The notes beneath the pieces are model-generated. The model saw nothing but the letters and a program-made list of their open reading frames with translations. It was not told where the DNA came from and ran no database searches. A stretch of 8,842 nt of DNA. It comes from Actinomycetes bacterium. GTDB taxonomy: Bacteria > Actinomycetota > Actinomycetes > Actinomycetales > Actinomycetaceae. Positions within the stretch are counted from its first letter, which is position 1, and each line of letters starts with the position of its first letter. Made by a program: the position numbers and the translations under genes. Location: positions 1 to 8,842 of the forward strand of contig JAEZVQ010000091.1 of assembly GCA_023420745.1 (NCBI GenBank). Direction: 5' to 3'. This document shows, in pieces, positions 1 through 6,437 of this stretch.

Positions 1-696
1 GAAGAGGAGCGCGCCAAAATGTATGGCTGGTACGCTCCCGACCCGCGGATGAAGTCGAATGTCGGGATTCGACGCCGCCTCATGCCGCTGCTCAATGGGT
101 CGCGCCGCGAAGTCGAACTCGCCCACGCACTGCTGCTCAGCTTCCCCGGTTCCCCGTTCCTCTACTACGGGGATGAAATCGGGATGGGCGACGATATTTG
201 GCTCCACGACCGCAACGGCGTGCGCACCCCGATGCAGTGGGATGACACGGAAGGCGCGGGATTCTCTCAGGCACCCGCGGAGGATTTCTACCTCCCACTC
301 ATTTCCGGTACCTACGGACCGACAGCGGTCAATGTTGCCGAACATCGCACGCGACCGACCTCGATGCTCAACTGGCTGCGATCGATGCTCGAGGTGCGCC
401 GACGCTACCCGGTGTTCGGCATCGGCTCCCTGGCGCTGCTCAGTACATCCGACGACGCTGTCCTCGCATTCTTGCGACGCGACGAACATCACACGATGCT
501 GTGCGTCAATAACCTCTCGACGACGTCTCGGTCGGCGCGCATCCAGCTGCCCGGCATGGCGGGCTGGCATCTGCGTGACGCAGGGTCAGGCAATCCCTTC
601 CCCGACGTTCACGCCGACGAAACCCTCGACGTCACGCTGGGGCGCCACGGTTTCTACTGGTTGGAAGCCACCTTGCCCGAGGATTCCACCGTCTGA
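1..696 (+). CDS. treS: Trehalose synthase (maltose alpha-D-glucosyltransferase), C-terminal part
   Basis: Only the last 231 codons are present; the frame is open at the window edge, so the gene starts upstream. TreS is a cytoplasmic GH13 enzyme that interconverts trehalose and maltose; in the GlgE pathway it supplies maltose to maltokinase. The fragment shows hallmark TreS blocks: NVGIRRRL, LLLSFPGSPFLYYGDEIGMGDD (fragment residues about 46-65), DRNGVRTPMQW (about 70-80) and LNWLRSMLEVRRRYP. It ends in the beta-sandwich C-terminal domain with LCVNNLS and the closing HGFYWLE. The main catalytic residues lie upstream and cannot be checked. The ATG at 19 is an internal Met (MYGWYAPDPRM), not the start. 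The next gene follows after 34 bp on the same strand, which supports co-transcription. Separate treS and mak genes, rather than a fusion, are seen here. Other GH13 glucosidases are less likely because of the TreS-specific GDDIW and GVRTPMQW spacing and the maltokinase neighbour. Confidence 0.95.
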   Translation, partial: EEERAKMYGWYAPDPRMKSNVGIRRRLMPLLNGSRREVELAHALLLSFPGSPFLYYGDEIGMGDDIWLHDRNGVRTPMQWDDTEGAGFSQAPAEDFYLPLISGTYGPTAVNVAEHRTRPTSMLNWLRSMLEVRRRYPVFGIGSLALLSTSDDAVLAFLRRDEHHTMLCVNNLSTTSRSARIQLPGMAGWHLRDAGSGNPFPDVHADETLDVTLGRHGFYWLEATLPEDSTV

Positions 697-715
697 GCCC
701 ATCAACGACGAACAT

Positions 716-723
716 AGGAAGGA
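716..723 (+). promoter_or_regulatory. Ribosome binding site of maltokinase
   Basis: AGGAAGGA lies 7 bases before the ATG at 731. It decides the start: the same frame is open far upstream through treS (from position 59), but only this ATG has a good Shine-Dalgarno sequence, and it gives a normal-length maltokinase. Confidence 0.75.
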
Positions 724-730
724 CGACGCG

Positions 731-2101
731 ATGAGCGCATCATGGCCGGCCGACGTCGATCTCATTGATGTCATCGGGGATTGGCTCTACCGTCAACGCT
801 GGTTCCCCGGCACCCACGGCGACAGCGTTCAGTTGATTGCCAATATCGACTTGTCCCACCTCGCCGACGCGCCCGACACCTTGTTGGAGGACGAGGTCGC
901 GGAACCGGTATGGATTTCGATCATCTCCGTCGGCGATTCCACGATCCACCTCCCCCTCGTCTACACAGATACCCGCCCCACCAGCGGTGTCATCGCTGAA
1001 GTTGAGGGTGCATGGCTGGTTGACGGTGTGTGTTCGCCGCGTTTTCTCTCCGCGTGGATTCGAGGGGCGCGCGAGGATGGCACGCTCAGCCCGCTCGCCC
1101 CGGCGCAGGTCAACACCGTCGAAGCGGCGCTGCTCGCTCGCGTCGAGCAAGCACGGCTCCTCACGGGTGAGCAGTCGAACTCCTCGGTATTTCTCGACGC
1201 CGAGCCCGACGACGCAGTGCCCGGATGCGTGGTGAAGTTCCTCCGCATCCTGCACCCAGGGACGCATCCGGAATTGGAAGTACCTCGGGCGCTCGCCGAA
1301 CTCGGGTGGCTCCACGTTGCCGCTCCCATGGCGTGGATGCAACGGGCAATACCCGTGCACGCGGGGGGTGAGATGCAGTCGACAACACTGGCCATCGCGG
1401 CGTCGATCATTAGCAACGCGGTCGACGGTTTTGAATACTTTGTCGATCTTGCCTCGCGCGGCGACGACCCGCAGACGATGGCACGTCTGCTCGGACGCAC
1501 GACAGCGGAACTTCACGAAAAACTCGCGGCGGCAATGGGAACTTTCGACAGTGTCATGCCGTCTCAGCTCAGCGAACGCGTGAGGGTCAACCTCCATGCG
1601 GCCGCCGCCGAGGTGCCGGAGCTTCGCGACAGTGCGCTCATGCCAGCACTCGAGGAGGTCGTCGCGCGTGCCGAGGATCTCGACCAGCTACCGCCATTGA
1701 TTCGCATCCACGGGGACTACCACCTCGGTCAAACCCTATTGGGACGGGGAGATGACGGCGAGGAACGCTGGTTCATCCTCGACTTTGAAGGCGAGCCGCT
1801 GCGCCCGCTGGAGGCACGGCGCGAACCGGATTTTGCGTTGCGCGACGTCGCCGGGATGCTACGCTCATTCGACTACGCGGCAGCGAAGGGCGAAGCTGGC
1901 TCCGATTGGCTCGAGTTGGCGCGTGCAGCATTCATCGACGGGTACACCGGTGGAAGCGGGTTCGGTCAAGTCGAAGGTCAACTCGTGCGCATCCTCGAAC
2001 TGGAAAAAGCCGCGTATGAGGCGGTCTATGAGTTTCGGATGCGACCGGACTGGCTGAATATTCCTCTCAATGCACTTCGTCGTCTGTGCGGCAGTGCGTG
2101 A
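731..2101 (+). CDS. mak: Maltokinase (maltose 1-phosphate forming)
   Basis: 456-aa cytoplasmic kinase that phosphorylates maltose with ATP to alpha-maltose 1-phosphate, the donor for GlgE; also called Pep2. The fold is of the aminoglycoside-phosphotransferase/eukaryotic-like kinase type. Visible motifs are WLYRQRWFPGTHG near the N-terminus (residues 18-30, typical of the maltokinase cap), GEQSNSS (146-152, the nucleotide-binding loop region), VVKFLR (167-172, with the likely ATP-contacting Lys169), the catalytic loop HGDYHLGQ (327-334, Asp329 as probable base) and LDFEGEP (350-356, metal-binding Asp351). The C-terminal KAAYEAVYEFRMRPDW (425-440) is also typical of the family. Length fits the usual 440-470 aa. 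The start at 731 is chosen from the AGGAAGGA upstream and the family N-terminus. The gene follows treS by 34 bp and precedes glgB by 67 bp, a standard GlgE-pathway order. All kinase motifs look intact, so the enzyme is probably active. Confidence 0.95.
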   Translation: MSASWPADVDLIDVIGDWLYRQRWFPGTHGDSVQLIANIDLSHLADAPDTLLEDEVAEPVWISIISVGDSTIHLPLVYTDTRPTSGVIAEVEGAWLVDGVCSPRFLSAWIRGAREDGTLSPLAPAQVNTVEAALLARVEQARLLTGEQSNSSVFLDAEPDDAVPGCVVKFLRILHPGTHPELEVPRALAELGWLHVAAPMAWMQRAIPVHAGGEMQSTTLAIAASIISNAVDGFEYFVDLASRGDDPQTMARLLGRTTAELHEKLAAAMGTFDSVMPSQLSERVRVNLHAAAAEVPELRDSALMPALEEVVARAEDLDQLPPLIRIHGDYHLGQTLLGRGDDGEERWFILDFEGEPLRPLEARREPDFALRDVAGMLRSFDYAAAKGEAGSDWLELARAAFIDGYTGGSGFGQVEGQLVRILELEKAAYEAVYEFRMRPDWLNIPLNALRRLCGSA

Positions 2102-2111
2102 GAGCCGGGCA

Positions 2112-2138
2112 CACCTTCCCACCTCCCTTTCCCCTCCG
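2112..2138 (+). other. Pyrimidine-rich leader before glgB with anti-Shine-Dalgarno-like core
   Basis: The 67-bp gap between mak and glgB contains a nearly pure C/T tract. Its core CACCTCCCTTTC (2120-2131) differs by one inserted C from the CACCTCCTTTC at the 3' end of bacterial 16S rRNA. The glgB start itself has only a weak AAGAA upstream (2157-2161). No convincing promoter or terminator hairpin is visible in the gap. Whether the tract has a role is unknown. Confidence 0.4.
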
Positions 2139-2168
2139 CTGTGACGGACTTCATGCAAGAATTGAGAT

Positions 2169-4349
2169 ATGAACACGAACCGCCTCCCTGTTGACTCCGA
2201 TGTTCTCGCCGCAGTTGCCGGCGCCCGCTACCATTCGCCACACTCCGTGCTCGGCGCGCACATCCACAACGGTGCGGTGACGGTACGTACGGTGCGCCAC
2301 CTCGCCGACAGTGTCGAGGTCATTACCGCCGAAGGTAGCTACATGGCTGAGCACGAGCAAGATGGCGTGTGGGTAGCGGTTTTGTCCACCCCGCAGATCC
2401 CGGACTACCGGCTGCGCGTGACCTACGGCGACCACACCACCGAGGTGGATGACCCCTACCGGTTTATGCCAACGCTGGGTGAGATGGATACCTACCTCAT
2501 TTCCGAGGGGCGCCACGAGGCGCTATGGACGGTGCTCGGTGCTCATCGACGCCACTATCACGGCGATCTCGGCGAGGTGTCCGGCGTGTCCTTCGCCGTG
2601 TGGGCACCGAATGCGCGTGCCGTGCGCGTCGTCGGCGATTTCAACTACTGGGATGGTTCGGCTTCCGCGATGCGCTCGCTTGGCGCGTCTGGCGTGTGGG
2701 AGCTGTTCATTCCCGGTGTCGAGGTCGGGGCACGTTACAAGTATGAAATCTGCGGTCCGGATGGGGCGTGGTTCCAAAAGGCTGACCCGATGGCTCGTGC
2801 CACCGAGATTCCACCGGCTACCGCCTCAGTCGTCACCGATCGTTTCCACGAGTGGGGTGACGAGGAGTGGATGGAGGCACGCGCGGCTCGCAATCCTCAC
2901 GAAGCGCCGATGTCGATCTACGAGGTTCATATCGGGTCGTGGAAGCAGGGGCTTGGGTACCGTGGGCTCGCCGATGAGATGATCCCCTACCTCCAGCAGA
3001 TGGGCTACACGCACGTCGAATTCATGCCGGTTGCCGAACATCCCTTCGGCGGTTCCTGGGGCTACCAGGTGACCTCCTACTACGCGCCCACCGCGCGTTT
3101 TGGCACTCCTGACGACTTCCGCTACCTCGTCGACCGCCTTCACCAGGCGGGGATCGGCGTCATCCTCGACTGGGTTCCCGCTCACTTTCCGAAAGATACG
3201 TGGGCGCTGGCTCGGTTCGACGGCACCGCACTATACGAGGATCCTGACCCGCTGCGCGGCGAACACCCCGACTGGGGCACCCTGGTCTTTAATTTCGGTC
3301 GCCGCGAGGTGCGCAACTTCCTCGTCGCCAACGCGCTGTACTGGCTGGAAGAATTCCATATCGACGGTCTGCGCGTCGACGCGGTGGCGTCGATGCTCTA
3401 CCTCGACTACTCCCGTCGTGACGGGCAATGGCGTCCGAACCAGTACGGCGGGCGCGAAAATCTCCAAGCAATCGAGTTCCTCCAAGAAGCCAACGCCACA
3501 GCGTACCGCCGCCATCCGGGCATCGTGATGATCGCCGAAGAGTCAACGGCATGGCCCGGCGTGACAGCACCGACCTCGGGCGGCGGTCTCGGGTTCGGTT
3601 TGAAGTGGAATATGGGGTGGATGAATGACACGCTGCGCTACTGCCACGAGGATCCGGTCAACCGCCGGTGGCATCACGGTGAGCTGACGTTCTCCCTCGT
3701 CTATGCGTTCTCGGAAAACTTCGTTCTCCCCCTTTCACACGACGAGGTTGTTCACGGCAAGGGCTCGCTCATTGCGAAAATGCCGGGCGACCAGTGGCGT
3801 CGCCTCGCGGGTCTGCGCGCACTGCTGGCCTACCAGTGGTCGCATCCGGGGAAGAAACTGCTGTTCATGGGACAGGAGTTTGGGCAGGAATCGGAGTGGT
3901 CGGAAGCCTACTCACTCGACTGGTGGTTGATGGACGATCCGGGACACCGCGGGGTGGCGGAACTCGTGTCGCGACTCAATGCGATCTATCGCGAGTCTCC
4001 CGCACTGTGGGATGACGATTTCACAGGGTACGAGTGGATCGAAGCCGGCGATGCCGACCACAACGTGCTGTCCTATGTGCGCAAGGGACGCAGTGGTGAC
4101 CGCGACGACATCCTCGTATGCGTGGCGAACTTTGCCGGCAACCCGCACGAGGGCTATCGCGTCGGGCTCCCCTTCCCCGGCCGCTGGGAGGAGGTCCTCA
4201 ACACTGATTCTGAGGAGTTCGGTGGTTCCGGCGTCGTCAATATCGGCGTTATCGAGACCGACGACGTCGCGTGGAACGGGCGCTCATGTTCGGCTGAGCT
4301 GCGCGTCCCGCCGCTCGGTGCCGTGTGGCTGCGTCCGGTGCGCGACTGA
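2169..4349 (+). CDS. glgB: 1,4-alpha-glucan branching enzyme
   Basis: 726-aa GH13 enzyme that cuts alpha-1,4 chains and rejoins them as alpha-1,6 branches in glycogen; it is cytoplasmic and the last step of the pathway encoded here. Domain order: an N-terminal N1 domain (about 1-110), CBM48 (about 115-225, with [19 protein letters not shown]), the catalytic barrel (about 245-620) and an all-beta C-domain ending in [12 protein letters not shown]13 motifs are all present: region I DWVPAHF (334-340), region [10 protein letters not shown] (399-406, nucleophile Asp404), region III IAEEST (455-460, acid/base Glu457) and region [12 protein letters not shown] (522-531, Asp525). The 53- and 121-residue spacings between these acids match those of E. 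coli GlgB (405/458/526). [15 protein letters not shown] (294-308) is also typical. Length matches the long actinobacterial form with an N1 domain. The ATG start has a poor ribosome site, but the family N-terminus (SPHSVLGAH, 23-31) fits and the next Met is residue 59. Confidence 0.97.
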   Translation: MNTNRLPVDSDVLAAVAGARYHSPHSVLGAHIHNGAVTVRTVRHLADSVEVITAEGSYMAEHEQDGVWVAVLSTPQIPDYRLRVTYGDHTTEVDDPYRFMPTLGEMDTYLISEGRHEALWTVLGAHRRHYHGDLGEVSGVSFAVWAPNARAVRVVGDFNYWDGSASAMRSLGASGVWELFIPGVEVGARYKYEICGPDGAWFQKADPMARATEIPPATASVVTDRFHEWGDEEWMEARAARNPHEAPMSIYEVHIGSWKQGLGYRGLADEMIPYLQQMGYTHVEFMPVAEHPFGGSWGYQVTSYYAPTARFGTPDDFRYLVDRLHQAGIGVILDWVPAHFPKDTWALARFDGTALYEDPDPLRGEHPDWGTLVFNFGRREVRNFLVANALYWLEEFHIDGLRVDAVASMLYLDYSRRDGQWRPNQYGGRENLQAIEFLQEANATAYRRHPGIVMIAEESTAWPGVTAPTSGGGLGFGLKWNMGWMNDTLRYCHEDPVNRRWHHGELTFSLVYAFSENFVLPLSHDEVVHGKGSLIAKMPGDQWRRLAGLRALLAYQWSHPGKKLLFMGQEFGQESEWSEAYSLDWWLMDDPGHRGVAELVSRLNAIYRESPALWDDDFTGYEWIEAGDADHNVLSYVRKGRSGDRDDILVCVANFAGNPHEGYRVGLPFPGRWEEVLNTDSEEFGGSGVVNIGVIETDDVAWNGRSCSAELRVPPLGAVWLRPVRD

Positions 4350-4389
4350 ACCGCGTGCCACTGAACCGGGTGTCAGTGAACGGCGTGTG
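4345..4389 (+). repeat. Three imperfect 15-bp tandem repeats over the glgB stop
   Basis: The copies are ACTGAACCGCGTGCC (4345-4359), ACTGAACCGGGTGTC (4360-4374) and AGTGAACGGCGTGTG (4375-4389). The first copy contains the glgB stop TGA (4347-4349). Since 15 is a multiple of three, the TGA recurs in the same frame at 4362 and 4377. Copies 1 and 2 differ at two positions; the third is more diverged. The copies partly pair with one another (CACTGA at 4359-4364 with TCAGTG at 4373-4378). Confidence 0.7.
4359..4378. terminator. Weak hairpin in the convergent gap, possible terminator
   Basis: CACTGA (4359-4364) and TCAGTG (4373-4378) form a 6-bp stem with an 8-base loop, between the 3' ends of two convergent genes. 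There is no T-run on either strand and the stem is short, so this is a poor intrinsic terminator. The stem is a by-product of the tandem repeats around it. No better hairpin is visible in 4350-4419. Confidence 0.2.
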
Positions 4390-4419
4390 GTGTCTGGACG
4401 ACGCTGATCACTACCGGTT

Positions 4420-5397
4420 TTAGAACAGTAGCGTTGACAGTCGCCGACGTGCGTCCTTCACTCGCGGATCCGCATTGCCGACGATGGTGAACATGTCGAC
4501 GAGGCGGGCGCGAATATCCTCGCGCATCCCCTCATCGCCTCGAACCTGGGCGAGCGCGTCGAGCAGGAGCGCGAATGCGGTATCGACGTCGCCGGCGTGA
4601 AAGGCGAGGTCGGCTGCGCTGAGCGGATCCGGCGACTCACTCGCCCCGTCAATGCGTTCCTCCAGCGTCAATTGGGCAATTGCGGCGCGTGCCGTCGCGT
4701 CTTTTGGCGCCTTCGCGAGAACGCGACGCCACTCCTCAAGTGCCAACTCGCGATCTCCTCGCGACTGTGCCGCCAGTGCCGCCTCATGCGCGGGATCAAC
4801 GGTCGGCGCTTCTGTCTCCCCTGCATCAGGTTCAACGACGCGCGCGGTCAGCCCCGCTTGCGCAGCCACAGCGAGCACCTGGTCGAGGACAGCATCGACT
4901 TGCGTACGCGGCAGTGCGCCTTGGAATAGCGGCATTGGGCGCCCGCCGAGCAACGCCACAACCGTCGGCACGGTCTGCGCATGCAGAGCCTGGGCGATGG
5001 CAGGATTCGCATCGACGTCAATGGTGGCAAGGACAAGTGCACCGCGACGTGCCCGCACCGCTTCTTCGAGGACGGGGGTGAGCTGGCGACACGGCTCACA
5101 CCACGTCGCCCACAGGTCGACAATCACGGGCAGCGACTGTGACAAGGCAACAATTTCGTCGAGGTTCGCTGTCGTCACCTCGCGGACAATAGCACCGGTA
5201 AGCGTCGCGACTGGCTGACTACCCGCTGATGTTGTCCCGGTGTGCGTGGTCTCGCGCCCGCCTGCCGGCACCTGGTGGTCTGGCTCCCGCCCCACGGTCG
5301 ACAGATCGACGGCACCTCGAGAATCTGCCGCATGAACCTGGTGTTGCGGTGGCGTTGCCCCACCGCGAGCCTCTCCGCGCTGCTGTGTCGATGTCAT
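4420..5397 (-). CDS. Thioredoxin-TPR protein, YbbN/CnoX-like
   Basis: 325-aa predicted cytoplasmic protein. Residues 1-65 are a polar, low-complexity segment rich in Gln, Gly, Thr and His with no signal peptide. A thioredoxin fold follows (about 68-180), with VIVDLWATWCEPCRQLTPVL (91-110) holding the redox pair Cys100/Cys103 and the cis-Pro at TVPT (Pro144). The C-terminal helical half (about 200-325) reads as TPR-like repeats: HEAALAAQSRGDRELALEEW (204-223) and a second at about 257-303. It closes with GNADPRVKDARRRLSTLLF, a typical YbbN ending. Proteins of this class are chaperone-linked (CnoX in E. coli is a holdase working with GroEL and DnaK). The E. coli protein lacks a full CXXC, whereas this one keeps it (CEPC), so thiol-disulfide activity is possible. 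The start is supported by AAGGAGAGGAG upstream. It is the last gene of the three-gene - strand unit, 50 bp after the lipoprotein gene. The chaperone role is inferred from the family. Confidence 0.88.
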   Translation of the reverse strand: MTSTQQRGEARGGATPPQHQVHAADSRGAVDLSTVGREPDHQVPAGGRETTHTGTTSAGSQPVATLTGAIVREVTTANLDEIVALSQSLPVIVDLWATWCEPCRQLTPVLEEAVRARRGALVLATIDVDANPAIAQALHAQTVPTVVALLGGRPMPLFQGALPRTQVDAVLDQVLAVAAQAGLTARVVEPDAGETEAPTVDPAHEAALAAQSRGDRELALEEWRRVLAKAPKDATARAAIAQLTLEERIDGASESPDPLSAADLAFHAGDVDTAFALLLDALAQVRGDEGMREDIRARLVDMFTIVGNADPRVKDARRRLSTLLF

Positions 5398-5407
5398 GAT
5401 CCGATGT

Positions 5408-5418
5408 CTCCTCTCCTT
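5408..5418 (-). promoter_or_regulatory. Ribosome binding site of the thioredoxin-TPR gene
   Basis: Read on the - strand this is AAGGAGAGGAG, ending 10 bases before the ATG at 5397. It supports the long form of the protein with its 65-residue disordered N-terminus; the next Met is only at residue 155. The 50-bp gap to the preceding gene shows no clear promoter. Confidence 0.6.
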
Positions 5419-5447
5419 CGTCGCGCGCCCCTCGTTACCTCACCCGC

Positions 5448-6437
5448 TCACACGCGAGCGACCGACTGGAGTGAACGCTCCGCGCCAATCGCTTGGATCA
5501 GGCCGGAGCTGGTCGCTGGAGGGATCCGGATGGCGACGGATACGAGGTAGCGCACCTCGACCGGTTGGTCACCGACTTTGCCGTCGTCGTCGAGGAAGCT
5601 CCCCGGCGTACCTTTGACCCGCAACACCGCGCGATCAACGGTGCGCGTGTAGGTCACGGTGTATCGCAGTGCTGTGACGGCAAGAGCAGAGCCGTCAGCG
5701 AGCAGGAACGTTGTCAATGGCATGTCGGCGGTAGTCGCCGAGTAAGTGACAGTCCCCGCTTCTTTTGCCGCGTCCGCAAGCTTGTCCCGCGTCGACTGGT
5801 AGTCGGTGGTGAATACATCATCGCCGAGCGGCACCCCGTCGGTGGTGGTGCCGTCAAGGCGCGCCACCCACGCGTTGACCGCGTCGCGCGGCGTGGTGAG
5901 AAACTCGGGTGAGTCTTCAGGGATCAGGTCTGATCCTTGGGAAATCTGATAGGTCTGCACGGATGAGCCAGGGAATAGTCGCACCCAGTTTTCCAACACG
6001 TAGTCGGCACGCGGTTCCGCCTGGGTGATGAGTAGCAGTGCCGGCAGCGTGTCGTCTGTGGCGGTGGTGGAGGCGACGATGGCTCGCGGCCAGGCAACCG
6101 CTTTCGACACGGTGACCGTTGAGCGGTCGATGTCGAGGGGCATCACCGGTTCCGAGGTGACTTTTGAGGTGGAATACAAGCCGGCGCGCAGCTCCTTTGC
6201 CGGGGAGGCGACCCGCCTGGCCAGGTCGGCGACATCGCGCGTCTCATCGGCGTGGGTGAGCACGCTGGTGAGGTCGTCGAGGATGCGATCGATACGTGTC
6301 TGGTCAAGGTTCGGCGTCGGCGTAGGAGTCGTCTGAGTATCGGGTTCAACCACCGGAAGCTGCCTCGCACATCCCGAGGCGAGGGCTCCCGCGGTGGCGA
6401 CGAGCCCCGCGGTGAGCAGTGTGCGCCGTGAGATCAC
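5448..6437 (-). CDS. Putative Tat-exported lipoprotein of unknown function
   Basis: 329 aa. The N-terminus, MISRRTLLTAGLVATAGALA then SGC, has a twin-arginine-like motif (SRRTLL, residues 3-8), a hydrophobic stretch and a lipobox-like site ending at Cys23. The lipobox is slightly off consensus, with Ala rather than Leu/Val/Ile at -3. Lipid anchoring on the outer face of the membrane is therefore inferred. A Pro/Thr linker (31-43) leads to a mature domain of about 285 residues with no cysteine after Cys23 and no enzyme motif I recognise. The first half is helical, the second half has several predicted beta strands (for example ALAVTALRYTVTYTRTV, 251-267, and VEVRYLVSVAIRI, 293-305). From memory, it may belong to one of the uncharacterised actinobacterial lipoprotein families (DUF8094 would be the first to test); I cannot confirm this. 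The GTG start overlaps the stop of the upstream membrane-protein gene by 4 bp (GTGA), implying translational coupling and a shared role. Confidence 0.82.
   Translation of the reverse strand: MISRRTLLTAGLVATAGALASGCARQLPVVEPDTQTTPTPTPNLDQTRIDRILDDLTSVLTHADETRDVADLARRVASPAKELRAGLYSTSKVTSEPVMPLDIDRSTVTVSKAVAWPRAIVASTTATDDTLPALLLITQAEPRADYVLENWVRLFPGSSVQTYQISQGSDLIPEDSPEFLTTPRDAVNAWVARLDGTTTDGVPLGDDVFTTDYQSTRDKLADAAKEAGTVTYSATTADMPLTTFLLADGSALAVTALRYTVTYTRTVDRAVLRVKGTPGSFLDDDGKVGDQPVEVRYLVSVAIRIPPATSSGLIQAIGAERSLQSVARV

Noticed and set aside
740..1597. 285-codon open frame on the - strand opposite maltokinase
   Set aside because: It lies fully antisense to a gene with intact kinase motifs. Its Arg/Val/Gly-rich composition and lack of motifs are typical of reverse-strand shadows in GC-rich coding DNA.
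4405..4410. TGATCA palindrome in the convergent gap
   Set aside because: Six bases is too short to mean anything, and no longer symmetry surrounds it.
4652..5218. 188-codon open frame on the + strand opposite the thioredoxin-TPR gene
   Set aside because: The product is a Ser/Arg/Thr/Ala-rich low-complexity chain with no family resemblance. The opposite strand encodes a clear thioredoxin fold.
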